A stretch of DNA of 31,505 nt, taken from contig JAODBP010000100.1 of assembly GCA_025464025.1 (NCBI GenBank), positions 1 through 31,505 of the forward strand, read 5' to 3'. Shown here piece after piece: positions 14,239 through 21,947 of the stretch; the first letter of the stretch is position 1, and each line of letters begins with the position of its first letter. Below the pieces are notes generated by a model. It searched no databases. It was not told where the DNA came from and saw only the letters and a list, made by a program, of their open reading frames with translations. Position numbers and translations under genes: made by a program. The stretch comes from Actinomycetes bacterium. Its GTDB lineage: Bacteria; Actinomycetota; Acidimicrobiia; Acidimicrobiales; CADCSY01.

Positions 14239-16641
14239 TCAGATGGCCGATTCGGCCGCCGCGGCGCGCTCGGCCTCGAGCCGCTCGCGCAGGCTGAAGG
14301 CGCCCATGGGGGCGTTGCGCGGGAGCTCGGCCATGGCTGCGGGCGGCTCCCGCCAGGGATCGGCCAGGCGGCCGGCCCGGGCGTCCTCGATCGCCCGCCA
14401 CACCCGCTCGGGCGTGCACGGCATGTCGATGTGGCGGACGCCGAGGTGGCTCAGCGCGTCGACCACCGCGTTGACCACCGCGGGCGTGGATCCCACGGTG
14501 GCCGACTCGCCGATGCCCTTGGCGCCGAGCTCGTTGTTCGGCGACGGGGTCTCGGTGAACGCCGTGGTGTACGAGGGCAGCTCTGCCGCGCTCGGCATCG
14601 TGTAGTCCGCCAGCGTGCTCGTCACCGGGTTGCCGTCCTCGTCGTAGACGACCTGCTCCCACAGCGCCTGGGCCACGCCCGAGGCGATGCCGCCGTGCAC
14701 CTGGCCGTCGGCGAGCAGCGGGTTGATGACGACGCCGCAGTCCTCGACGGCGACGTGCTGGCGCAGCGTCACCCGCCCGGTGTCGGTGTCGACCTCGACG
14801 ACCGCCACGTGCGACCCGAACGGGAACGTCGAGTCGGCCCACTCGCTGTCGTGCTGGACGAGCAGCGGGTCGCCCCGTTCGGCCGCGGCCGTCGCCACCT
14901 CGGCCCACGAGACGCTTCGGCTCGGCACGCCGGCGACGCCGAGCCCGCCCAGCCCGTCGACGACGACGTCGTCGGGGCTCGCCTCGAGCAGCTCGGCGAC
15001 GATCGCCCGGGCCCGCTCGACGACCTGGCGCGACGTCTGGCGCACCGAGGACCCGCCGAGCTGCACCGAGCGCGAGCCGCCCGTGCCGAACCCGTGGTCG
15101 ACGAGGGCGGTGTCCGACTGGACGTAGGTGATCTGCTCCATCGGGATGCCGAGCTGGTCGGCCACGATCTGGGTGAACGTGGTGGCGTGGCCCTGGCCGT
15201 GGGCCGACGTGCCTGCCTTGACCGTCACCCGGCCGTCGGCGTGGACCTCGACCTCGGCGAACTCGCTGCCGCCCAGCGTGATCTCGACGTAGGACGACAC
15301 GCCGATGCCGAGCAGGGTCCGGTCGGCCCGGTCCCGGCGGGCGGCCTGCTCGTCTCGGAGCCCCTCGTAGTCGGCGAGTCGCAGGGCCTCGTCCAGCGCC
15401 CGCTCGTAGTCGCCGCTGTCGTACACCGGTCCCTGCACGGTCTGGTAGGGGAACTCGTCCGGCTGCACGAAGTTCCTGCGCCGGATCTCGGTGGGGTCGA
15501 TGTCGAGCTCGTCGGCCGCCATGTCGAGGATGCGCTCGAGCAGGTAGGCCGCTTCCGGGCGACCGGCGCCGCGGTACGGTCCCGTCGGCGTCGTGTTGGT
15601 CGTGGCGATCGCGACGTCGAAGGCGATCTTCGGGATGCGGTACACGCCCTGCGCCATCGTCTTGGTCTGGCCCATGAGGAGGACGCCGCCGAAGCCGGCG
15701 TAGGCACCGGTGTCGCTGATCATCCGGCACTGCAGGCCGGTGATCGTGCCGTCCCGGCGCAGGCCGAGCTCGACGTATTGCACCTGGGCCCTCCCGTGCG
15801 GCATCGAGACCAGGTTCTCGGAGCGGGTCTCGACCCACTTCACCGGTCGGCCGAGGGCCTGGGCGATCCGGGTCACGACGTACCCCTCGCCGGTCACGTG
15901 CTTCCCGCCGAACGAGCCGCCGACGTTGGGAGCGATGACCCGCAGCCGCTCGGGGTCGATCTCGAACGCGGCCGCCATCGCGGCGCGGACCGTGTGCGGC
16001 ATCTGGCAGGCGCAGTAGACGGTCAGGTCGTAGCCCTCGGCCGTCGGATCGACCAGGATCGCGCTGCCCTCCATCGGCACGACGGCGAGGCGCTGGTTCA
16101 CGAACCGGCCGCGGACGACGACCTCGGCGTCGTCGAGGGCGTCCTCGGCACCCGTGCGGGCCCCGACCATCAGGTTGCTGCCGGCCGCCTCGTACAGCAC
16201 CGGGGCATCGGAGGCGAGCGCCTCTTCCATGTCGACGACCGGCGGCAGCGGGTCGTAGTCGATCTCGACCAGCTCGGCCGCGTCGACGGCCTGCGCCCGC
16301 GACTCGGCGACCACGGCGACGATGGGGTCACCGACGTAGTTCACGACGTCCACGGCGAGGCACGGCTTCGGGATGTCGGGCCGCAGCACGACGAGCGACG
16401 GCGCCGGCGGCAGGTCGAGGTCGGCGGCCGTGTACACGCCGAGCACGCCCGGCATGTCCCGCGCCCCGGTCGTGTCGATCGACACGATCCGGGCCCGGGC
16501 GACCGACGAGCGGATGAAGTGCACCACGGCCGTGCCCGGGAGCTTGAGGTTGTCGACGTAGGTGCCCTGGCCCTGGATGAGCGGCAGGTCCTCGACCCGC
16601 CGCACCGGTGCACCTGTGAACGACCCTGCTGCGAGCGTCAT
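14239..16641 (-). CDS. Xanthine dehydrogenase/CoxL-family molybdopterin-binding subunit
   Basis: An 800-residue large subunit of the molybdenum hydroxylase family, which hydroxylates aldehydes, N-heterocycles or activated C-H positions with oxygen from water. Domain order is normal: the a/b hammerhead (about 20-130), then the molybdopterin-binding domains. Cofactor segments include G-G-S-F-G-G-K-H (about 239), the active-site loop P-Y-R-G-A-G-R (about 353; form II, not the C-S-F-R loop of true CO dehydrogenase) and the catalytic Glu in G-A-K-G-I-G-E-S (about 709). The FeS (CoxS) and FAD (CoxM) subunits it needs are not beside it; the only trace is a CoxM-like scrap at 180-311. ATG start. It lies 16 bp after the SDR gene in the same operon. 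Confidence 0.92.
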   Translation of the reverse strand: MTLAAGSFTGAPVRRVEDLPLIQGQGTYVDNLKLPGTAVVHFIRSSVARARIVSIDTTGARDMPGVLGVYTAADLDLPPAPSLVVLRPDIPKPCLAVDVVNYVGDPIVAVVAESRAQAVDAAELVEIDYDPLPPVVDMEEALASDAPVLYEAAGSNLMVGARTGAEDALDDAEVVVRGRFVNQRLAVVPMEGSAILVDPTAEGYDLTVYCACQMPHTVRAAMAAAFEIDPERLRVIAPNVGGSFGGKHVTGEGYVVTRIAQALGRPVKWVETRSENLVSMPHGRAQVQYVELGLRRDGTITGLQCRMISDTGAYAGFGGVLLMGQTKTMAQGVYRIPKIAFDVAIATTNTTPTGPYRGAGRPEAAYLLERILDMAADELDIDPTEIRRRNFVQPDEFPYQTVQGPVYDSGDYERALDEALRLADYEGLRDEQAARRDRADRTLLGIGVSSYVEITLGGSEFAEVEVHADGRVTVKAGTSAHGQGHATTFTQIVADQLGIPMEQITYVQSDTALVDHGFGTGGSRSVQLGGSSVRQTSRQVVERARAIVAELLEASPDDVVVDGLGGLGVAGVPSRSVSWAEVATAAAERGDPLLVQHDSEWADSTFPFGSHVAVVEVDTDTGRVTLRQHVAVEDCGVVINPLLADGQVHGGIASGVAQALWEQVVYDEDGNPVTSTLADYTMPSAAELPSYTTAFTETPSPNNELGAKGIGESATVGSTPAVVNAVVDALSHLGVRHIDMPCTPERVWRAIEDARAGRLADPWREPPAAMAELPRNAPMGAFSLRERLEAERAAAAESAI

Positions 16642-16657
16642 GTCCTGCGATCTCCAG

Positions 16658-17455
16658 TCAACCAGCGGTGTACGTCGGCGCCTTCGGCACCGGTGTCGGG
16701 AACCGGGCTGTGAGGACGCCGTCCACGGTCAACGTCTGGCCGCTGATGTAGCTCGCCAGCGGCGACGCGAGGAACACGACGGTGTCCCCGACCTCCTCAG
16801 GCGAGCCCAGGCGACCCATCGGGATGCGGTCGGTGAAGCCGAGGGCCACGCTGTCGACGGCGGCCGCGGTCTCGGTCGCGATCGCTCCGCAGGCGACCAC
16901 GTTCATCCGGATCCCGTCGCGGGCGTACTCCCCGGCGACCGACTTGGCGAGGTTGGCCAGCCCGGCCTTGGCGGCGCCGTACGCCGCGGCGTACGGCGAG
17001 CTGACGCTGCCCGAGATCGAGCCGATCGCCACGATCGAGCCGCCCGTCCCCTGCTCGAGGAACACGTTGAGGGCGGCCCGGGCGAAGCGGAACACGTAGC
17101 GGAGGTTCACGTCGACGATCAGGTCCCAGTCCTCGTCGGTGGTCTCCCCCAGCGGCGCCCACGGCGCGAACAGGGTGTGGCCGCCGACGACGGTGACGAG
17201 CACGTCGAGCCGGCCGAGGGCGTCGACGGCACCGGCCACCGTGGCGAGGATCTGCTCGGGGTCGCGGACGTCGCACCGAAGCCCGACCCCGCCGACCTCG
17301 GCGCCGAGCGCATCGGCCCGGTCCTGGTCGATGTCGGCCACGGCGACGCGGGCGCCGGCCCGGGCGAGGGCGCGCACGGTGCCAGAGCCGTTGCCCGTGC
17401 CGCCGCCGACGACCAGCGCGACCTTGCCCTCGAGTATCGGCGCCCAGGCACCCAA
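16658..17455 (-). CDS. Short-chain dehydrogenase/reductase
   Basis: A 265-residue classical SDR with a Rossmann fold. The cofactor loop reads V-V-G-G-G-T-G-N-G-S-G, followed by an Asp at the end of strand 2 (V-A-D-I-D), which favours NAD. The catalytic Ser is in G-S-I-S-G-S and the Y-x3-K pair is Y-G-A-A-K. The usual N-N-A-G is replaced by V-V-G-G. The C-terminus has S-G-Q-T-L-T-V-D-G followed by about 20 extra residues. The TTG start is supported by GAGGAGG five bases upstream. It sits between the Rieske ferredoxin (10 bp) and the CoxL-like gene (16 bp), so it probably oxidises an alcohol made in the same pathway; the substrate is unknown. Confidence 0.85.
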   Translation of the reverse strand: MGAWAPILEGKVALVVGGGTGNGSGTVRALARAGARVAVADIDQDRADALGAEVGGVGLRCDVRDPEQILATVAGAVDALGRLDVLVTVVGGHTLFAPWAPLGETTDEDWDLIVDVNLRYVFRFARAALNVFLEQGTGGSIVAIGSISGSVSSPYAAAYGAAKAGLANLAKSVAGEYARDGIRMNVVACGAIATETAAAVDSVALGFTDRIPMGRLGSPEEVGDTVVFLASPLASYISGQTLTVDGVLTARFPTPVPKAPTYTAG

Positions 17456-17465
17456 CGCAGCCTCC

Positions 17466-17774
17466 TCAGACCTCGACGAAGGCCTCGTCGCCCACGATCT
17501 CGACCGGGAACACCCGCACCGGGATGGTCGCCGGGAGGCCCTTCACGTCGCCGGTGTGGATGTTGAACCGGGAGCCGTGGGCCGGGCACTCGATGTCGGC
17601 ACCGTCGAGGAAGCCCTCGCTCAGCTCGAAGTCCTCGTGGGTGCACAGGTTGTCGACGGCGAACAGGCGGCCGTCGTCGTCACGACCGACGCAGAGCTGC
17701 TTCCCGGCGATCTCGACGCACCGGAGGTCGCCCGCCTCGATCTCGTCGACGTTCTCGAGCTGATGACGGCTCAT
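17466..17774 (-). CDS. Rieske [2Fe-2S] ferredoxin
   Basis: A 102-residue soluble Rieske protein of the kind that carries electrons to aromatic-ring oxygenases and some P450s. Cluster ligands are clear: C44-T-H46 and C63-P-A-H66, followed by G-S-R-F-N-I. Length is that of a stand-alone ferredoxin. No Rieske oxygenase alpha subunit is present in the window; the P450 at 10704-12023 is the closest possible acceptor and the reductase at 29911-31149 a possible donor (inference). There is no clear ribosome site: TACGGT stands six bases before the ATG, which fits a leaderless transcript. The operator-like repeat at 17796-17811 lies 21 bp upstream, inside the end of the acyl-CoA dehydrogenase gene. 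Confidence 0.92.
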   Translation of the reverse strand: MSRHQLENVDEIEAGDLRCVEIAGKQLCVGRDDDGRLFAVDNLCTHEDFELSEGFLDGADIECPAHGSRFNIHTGDVKGLPATIPVRVFPVEIVGDEAFVEV

Positions 17775-17780
17775 GGACGG

Positions 17781-17786
17781 ACCGTA
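17781..17786 (-). promoter_or_regulatory. Candidate -10 of a leaderless Rieske transcript
   Basis: TACGGT fits the TANNNT pattern of actinobacterial -10 elements and ends six bases before the ATG, so transcription could begin at or next to the start codon. The same TACGGT-N6-ATG layout occurs before the hydratase at 26468. Confidence 0.45.
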
Positions 17787-17795
17787 GCAGACCTA

Positions 17796-17811
17796 TCAAC
17801 GGTGGTGTTGA
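17796..17811. promoter_or_regulatory. Operator-like inverted repeat TCAAC-N6-GTTGA inside the acyl-CoA dehydrogenase 3' end
   Basis: Perfect 5-6-5 repeat. Its first three bases are the complement of the acyl-CoA dehydrogenase stop codon and the rest encodes that protein's last residues. It lies 21 bp before the Rieske ATG, just upstream of the TACGGT element, so it should control an internal promoter of the operon. Confidence 0.65.
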
Positions 17812-18962
17812 GAAAATTCACGCTCGACAGCGCGGCCGATGATCTCCTTCATGATCTCGGTCGTGCCGCCGTAGATGCGCGTCACGCGCGCGTCGGTGAA
17901 GGCACGGGCGATCGCCTGCTCGGACATGTAGCCGTAGCCCCCGTGGAGCTGCACGCCGACGTCGGCGGCCCGGCCCTGCAGCTCGGTGCACCACCACTTG
18001 GCCATGGCGGCGCCCTCGGGCGTGAGGGTGCCCTTGGACAGCGCCACCACGCACTTGTCGACGAAGGCCTGGCCCACCTCGATCTCGGTCGCCAGCTCGG
18101 CGAGCCGGAACCTCGTGTTCTGGAACGCGGCGACGGGCTGGCCGAAGGCGGTCCGCTCGTGCACGTAGGCCTGGGTGAGCTCGAAGCACCGCCGGGCCGC
18201 GGCCACGCCGGTCATGGCGATCGAGAGCCGTTCCCGGGGCAGGTTCGCCATCATGAGGCCGAAGCCGGCGCCCTCGGGGCCGATGCGGTTGGCGACGGGC
18301 ACGCGCACGTCGGTGAAGTACAGCTCCGCCGTGTCCTGGGCGTGGAGGCCGATCTTGCCGAGGTTGCGACCCCGCTCGAAGCCGGCCATCCCCCGCTCGA
18401 CGACGAACAGCGAGATGCCCCGTGCGCCCTGCGCCGGGTCGGTCTTGGCCGCGGTGATCACCAGATCGCCGTTGATCCCGTTGGTGATGAACGTCTTCGA
18501 ACCGTTGAGGACGTACTCGTGGCCGTCGAGGCGCGCCGTCGTCGTGAGACCCGCGAGGTCGCTCCCGGCCCCGGGCTCGGTCATGGCGATGGCCGTGATG
18601 AGCTCGCCGGAGCAGACCCCCGGCAGCCAGCGGGCCTGCTGCTCCTCGGTGCCGGCGAGCAGGTACGGCACGCAGATGTCGTTGTGCAGCGTGAGGCCGA
18701 TGGCCGATGCGTAGGCCCCGGCCCGCTGGATCTCCTCGGCGATCACCAGCTGGTACCGGAAGTCGTCGACGCCGCCACCCCCGAGCTCCTCGGGCACGTC
18801 GATCCCGAGGAAGCCACCCTCGCCGGCCCGCCGGAACAGGTCTCGATCGGCGATCCCCGCCGCTTCCCACGCTTCGACGTTGGGACAGACCTCACGCTCG
18901 AGGAAGGTCCGGAACGACGCCCGGAACATCTCGTGTTCTTCCTCGAACAGATCCCGCTGCAT
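17796..18962 (-). CDS. Acyl-CoA dehydrogenase
   Basis: A 388-residue flavoenzyme that introduces an alpha,beta double bond into an acyl-CoA and passes electrons to electron-transfer flavoprotein. Recognisable segments: M-T-E-P-G-A-G-S-D (FAD/substrate contact, about 128-136), N-G-S-K-T-F-I-T-N-G (about 153), the Q-L-H-G-G-Y-G-Y stretch near 340, and I-Y-G-G-T-T-E-I-M-K with the catalytic Glu at about 369. I start at the ATG at 18962; a GTG directly before it is equally open. Ribosome site weak (GGGTGA). It heads the five-gene minus-strand run and is 119 bp from the divergent SDR. Its 3' end carries the operator-like repeat for the next gene. Confidence 0.94.
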   Translation of the reverse strand: MQRDLFEEEHEMFRASFRTFLEREVCPNVEAWEAAGIADRDLFRRAGEGGFLGIDVPEELGGGGVDDFRYQLVIAEEIQRAGAYASAIGLTLHNDICVPYLLAGTEEQQARWLPGVCSGELITAIAMTEPGAGSDLAGLTTTARLDGHEYVLNGSKTFITNGINGDLVITAAKTDPAQGARGISLFVVERGMAGFERGRNLGKIGLHAQDTAELYFTDVRVPVANRIGPEGAGFGLMMANLPRERLSIAMTGVAAARRCFELTQAYVHERTAFGQPVAAFQNTRFRLAELATEIEVGQAFVDKCVVALSKGTLTPEGAAMAKWWCTELQGRAADVGVQLHGGYGYMSEQAIARAFTDARVTRIYGGTTEIMKEIIGRAVEREFSQHHR

Positions 18963-19081
18963 CACGAGAAGTCACCCATATGCGCCGGCACTCTAGTGAA
19001 AGAAGATCGGAGATCGGAATCGTCGTCTTGTCGGAGTTTCTCCTAACCTCTCGTCGACGATTTCACCGCCGGAGGACCGCG

Positions 19082-19849
19082 ATGACCGAGAGCAACCACC
19101 TCTTCGACCTCGACGGGCGCGTCGCGGTGGTCACCGGAGCGTCATCGGGCCTCGGGGTCAGGTTCGCCCAGGTCCTCCACGGCGCGGGCGCGACGGTGGT
19201 CCTCGCCGCCCGCCGGGCCGACCGCCTCGACGAGCTCGTCTCGGCGATCGGGCCGCGCGCGATCGCCCATCCCTGCGACGTCACCGTCGACGAGCAGCGG
19301 GTGGAGCTGATCGACCGCACCGTGGCGCGCTTCGGGACGATCGACGTCCTCGTGAACAACGCCGGGGCGATGAACCCGGTGGCCGCCGAGGACGAGCCGG
19401 TGGAGGCGTTCCGGGACATCCTGGAGCTGAACCTGGTCGCCCCCTTCCACCTGGCCCAGCTCGCCGGGCGGGTGATGCTCGAGCGAGGTCGCGGGTCGAT
19501 CATCAACATCGCCTCGATCCTCGGGCTCGTCGGCGGCGGCTCGATCCGGGTGCCCTCCTACGCCGCGTCCAAGGGCGGCCTGGTGAACCTCACCCGTGAG
19601 CTCGGCGTCCAGTGGGCCCGCCGGGGCGTCCGGGTGAACGCCATCGCCCCCGGCTACTTCGAGTCGGAGATGACCGCCGAGATGTGGGAGGACGAGCGGT
19701 CGATCGACTACATCCGGCGGAACACCCCGACGGGGCGCCAGGGCACGCCGGACGAGCTGGATGGCGTGCTCCTGCTCCTCGCCGGCGGCGGGAACTCCTA
19801 CATCTCCGGGCAGACGATCGTGGTCGACGGAGGCTGGACGTCTCGCTGA
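19082..19849 (+). CDS. Short-chain dehydrogenase/reductase
   Basis: A 255-residue classical SDR. T-G-A-S-S-G-L-G is the cofactor loop, with A-A-R-R-A-D-R after strand 2 favouring NADP(H). N-N-A-G is intact, the catalytic Ser lies in N-I-A-S-I, and Y-A-A-S-K is the catalytic pair. It ends S-G-Q-T-I-V-V-D-G-G-W. ATG with GGAGG about six bases upstream. Close in sequence to the SDR at 20416-21168, so the two are probably paralogues with related substrates. It may share a transcript with the flavin reductase 74 bp downstream, although an operator-like repeat lies between them. Confidence 0.88.
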   Translation: MTESNHLFDLDGRVAVVTGASSGLGVRFAQVLHGAGATVVLAARRADRLDELVSAIGPRAIAHPCDVTVDEQRVELIDRTVARFGTIDVLVNNAGAMNPVAAEDEPVEAFRDILELNLVAPFHLAQLAGRVMLERGRGSIINIASILGLVGGGSIRVPSYAASKGGLVNLTRELGVQWARRGVRVNAIAPGYFESEMTAEMWEDERSIDYIRRNTPTGRQGTPDELDGVLLLLAGGGNSYISGQTIVVDGGWTSR

Positions 19850-19859
19850 GGTCGTGGTA

Positions 19860-19875
19860 TCAACGTCTCTGTTGA
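19860..19875. promoter_or_regulatory. Operator-like inverted repeat TCAAC-N6-GTTGA
   Basis: Perfect 5-6-5 repeat, extended to aTCAAC...GTTGAt. It is in the 74-bp gap between the SDR stop and the flavin reductase start, 48 bp before the latter, so it should govern the reductase and not the SDR. Confidence 0.65.
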
Positions 19876-19923
19876 TGACCCTGCTGGCGTGCACTGCCGC
19901 CGGCGAAGACCACGGAGCCGATG

Positions 19924-20412
19924 ATGGATCCAGCCGAGTACCGCCGAGTCCTGGGGCACTTCCCCACCGGGGTGACGATCGTGACCGCCATGTCCGGCCT
20001 CACGCCGCAGGGGTTCACGGTCGGGTCGTTCTTCTCGGTGTCGCTCGAGCCGGCCCTCGTCGGCTTCTGCGCCGGCAAGGCCTCGTCGTCCTGGCCGGCG
20101 ATCCGAGACGCCGGCGCGTTCTGCGTGAACGTGCTGAGCGAGGCGCAGGCATCGCTGTGCCAGGACTTCTCGAAGGTCGGCGACAGGTTCGGCGCCGTGC
20201 CCTGGGAGCGCGTCGACGGGGGCGCACCCCGCCTGCTCGGTGCGGCGGCCTGGATCGACTGCGCGTTGACCGAGGTCGTCGAGGCGGGCGACCACGAGAT
20301 CTGCATCGGCGAGGTGCGCGACCTCGGTGCCCGCGACACCGCCTCGCCCCTGCTGTTCCACCGGGGCCGCCTCGGCGGCTTCAAGCCGCACGAGGTCGTC
20401 GGCGCCGGCTGA
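19924..20412 (+). CDS. Flavin reductase (FMN-binding split-barrel family)
   Basis: A 162-residue NAD(P)H:flavin oxidoreductase of the type that supplies reduced FMN to two-component monooxygenases. The family pattern is clear: F-P-T-G-V-T-I-V-T near the start, G-F-T-V-G-S-F-F-S-V-S-L-E-P, F-C-V-N-V-L and the C-terminal G-R-L-G-G-F. Two ATGs stand in tandem; I choose the second because GGAG is six bases upstream of it and only three from the first. The luciferase-like monooxygenases at the window ends are the obvious partners (inference). It converges with the next gene with three bases between stops. Confidence 0.9.
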   Translation: MDPAEYRRVLGHFPTGVTIVTAMSGLTPQGFTVGSFFSVSLEPALVGFCAGKASSSWPAIRDAGAFCVNVLSEAQASLCQDFSKVGDRFGAVPWERVDGGAPRLLGAAAWIDCALTEVVEAGDHEICIGEVRDLGARDTASPLLFHRGRLGGFKPHEVVGAG

Positions 20413-20415
20413 CCC

Positions 20416-21168
20416 TCAGACGGTGGTGATCCCGCCGTCGACGACGATGCTCTGTCCCGTGATGTAGGAGCCGGCGTCGGTGGCCAGCAGCAGCAGCGGC
20501 CCGTCGAGCTCGCGCAGGTCACCGAAGCGCCGCATCGGGATCTGCTCGACGAAGTGGGTGGCCAGGTCGGATGACCGCAGGTGCTCGTTCATCTCCGTCG
20601 GGAACCAGCCCGGCGCCAGGGCGTTGACGCGGACGCCGTGCCGGGCCCACTGCAGCGCCAGCTCCCGGGTGAGGCCGGCGAGGCCGCTCTTCGACGCCAC
20701 ATAGGTCGCCGCAGGCAGGTCCCGGTCGCTGTTGGTGACCTCGGTCGAGGTGATGTTCACGATGGCGCCCCCGCCGTGGTGGCGCATCACCGCCACGGCG
20801 AGCTGCGACAGCAGCATCGGCGCGACGAGGTTGACCTCGAGCTGCTCCCGCACGAGGGTCGGAGACTCTCGGGTCGCGGCGAACGGCACGCCGACGCCGG
20901 CCGCGTTCACCAGCACGTCGAAGCGCCCGAGCGCGGTCACGACGTCTCGCACCCGCTCGACGGCGACCTCGGGCTCCATCAGGTCGGCCTCGACGACCTC
21001 GGCGTCGGTCAGCGACGACGCCAGGGCGTCGAGGCGGTCCTTGCGCCGGGCCACGAGGACGACCCGGGCGCCGGCGGCATCGAGGGCGGTGGCGCAGCGG
21101 GCACCGATGCCGGAGCTGGCGCCGGTGACGACGGCGACCTTGCCGTCGAGTCGGAAGGACGGGGGCAC
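20416..21168 (-). CDS. Short-chain dehydrogenase/reductase
   Basis: A 250-residue classical SDR: T-G-A-S-S-G-I-G cofactor loop, V-A-R-R-K-D-R favouring NADP(H), N-A-A-G in place of N-N-A-G, catalytic N-I-T-S-T and Y-V-A-S-K, and C-terminal T-G-Q-S-I-V-V-D-G-G. The GTG start is six bases after the stop of the preceding gene and lets the protein begin at the usual P-P-S-F-R-L-D-G-K-V-A-V-V-T-G. It is the last gene of a five-gene operon. Its closest relative in the window is the SDR at 19082-19849. Confidence 0.86.
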   Translation of the reverse strand: MPPSFRLDGKVAVVTGASSGIGARCATALDAAGARVVLVARRKDRLDALASSLTDAEVVEADLMEPEVAVERVRDVVTALGRFDVLVNAAGVGVPFAATRESPTLVREQLEVNLVAPMLLSQLAVAVMRHHGGGAIVNITSTEVTNSDRDLPAATYVASKSGLAGLTRELALQWARHGVRVNALAPGWFPTEMNEHLRSSDLATHFVEQIPMRRFGDLRELDGPLLLLATDAGSYITGQSIVVDGGITTV

Positions 21169-21173
21169 GGTTC

Positions 21174-21947
21174 CTACTTCCTCGGCATGCGAAGGCCACC
21201 GTCGAGCCGGATGACCTCGCCGTTCAGGTAGTCGTTCTCGACGATGCTCACGACGAGCGCACCGAACTCGTCGCCCCGGCCGAGCCGCGACGGCGACGGC
21301 ACGTCGGCCCGGAGCTGGTCGACGAAGTCGTCGGGCGCGGTGGCCACCATCGGCGTGTCGAACACGCCGGGCGCGACGGCGCACACCCGCACGCCGACCG
21401 GCCCGAGGTCACGGGCCAGCGCGAGGGTCATGCCGGCGACGGCCGCCTTCGACGCGGTGTACGCCACCTGGCCGGCGGGCCCGTCCATGGCCGCGATCGA
21501 CGCGGTGTTGACGATCACGCCCCGGAGGCCGCCCGGGGCCGGCTCGACCCTCGCCATCGCCGCGGCCGCGTGCCGGATGACGTCGAACGTCGCGACCAGG
21601 TTGATGTCGATGGTCCGGCGGAACGACGCGAGGTCGTGCTTGCCGCCGCTGCGGTCGAGGACGCGCTCGACGTGGCCGACCCCCGCGCAGTTGACGCACA
21701 CCCGCAGCGGCCCGCCGGCGGCCGCGTCGACGACCAGGGCCTCGACGTCGTCCGGGTCGCAGAGGTCGGCGGCCACGAAGCGGCCCGGGGTGACCAGGTC
21801 GGCGAGGACGCCGTCCGCCCGCTCACGCTGGGACTCGAGGTCGGCGACGACCACCGTCGCCCCCCGGGCGCTGAGGGCGCGCGCCGTGGCGGCGCCGAGC
21901 CCGGATGCGGCTCCCGTGACGAGGGCGACGCTGCCCTCGAACCTCAC
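21174..21947 (-). CDS. 3-hydroxyacyl-CoA dehydrogenase, HSD10-type SDR
   Basis: A 257-residue SDR whose C-terminal half follows the type 2 3-hydroxyacyl-CoA dehydrogenase (HSD10/HSD17B10) pattern closely: A-P-G-x-F-x-T-P-M, P-S-P-S-R-L-G, and the ending N-G-E-V-I-R-L-D-G-G-L-R-M. It has T-G-A-A-S-G-L-G, an Asp after strand 2 (V-A-D-L-E) for NAD, C-A-G-V-G, N-T-A-S-I and Y-T-A-S-K. It would oxidise a 3-hydroxyacyl-CoA to the 3-keto form; some relatives also act on hydroxysteroids. The GTG start overlaps the TGA of the acyl-CoA ligase gene by four bases, a mark of translational coupling, and the ligase and dehydrogenase suit one pathway. Confidence 0.88.
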   Translation of the reverse strand: MRFEGSVALVTGAASGLGAATARALSARGATVVVADLESQRERADGVLADLVTPGRFVAADLCDPDDVEALVVDAAAGGPLRVCVNCAGVGHVERVLDRSGGKHDLASFRRTIDINLVATFDVIRHAAAAMARVEPAPGGLRGVIVNTASIAAMDGPAGQVAYTASKAAVAGMTLALARDLGPVGVRVCAVAPGVFDTPMVATAPDDFVDQLRADVPSPSRLGRGDEFGALVVSIVENDYLNGEVIRLDGGLRMPRK

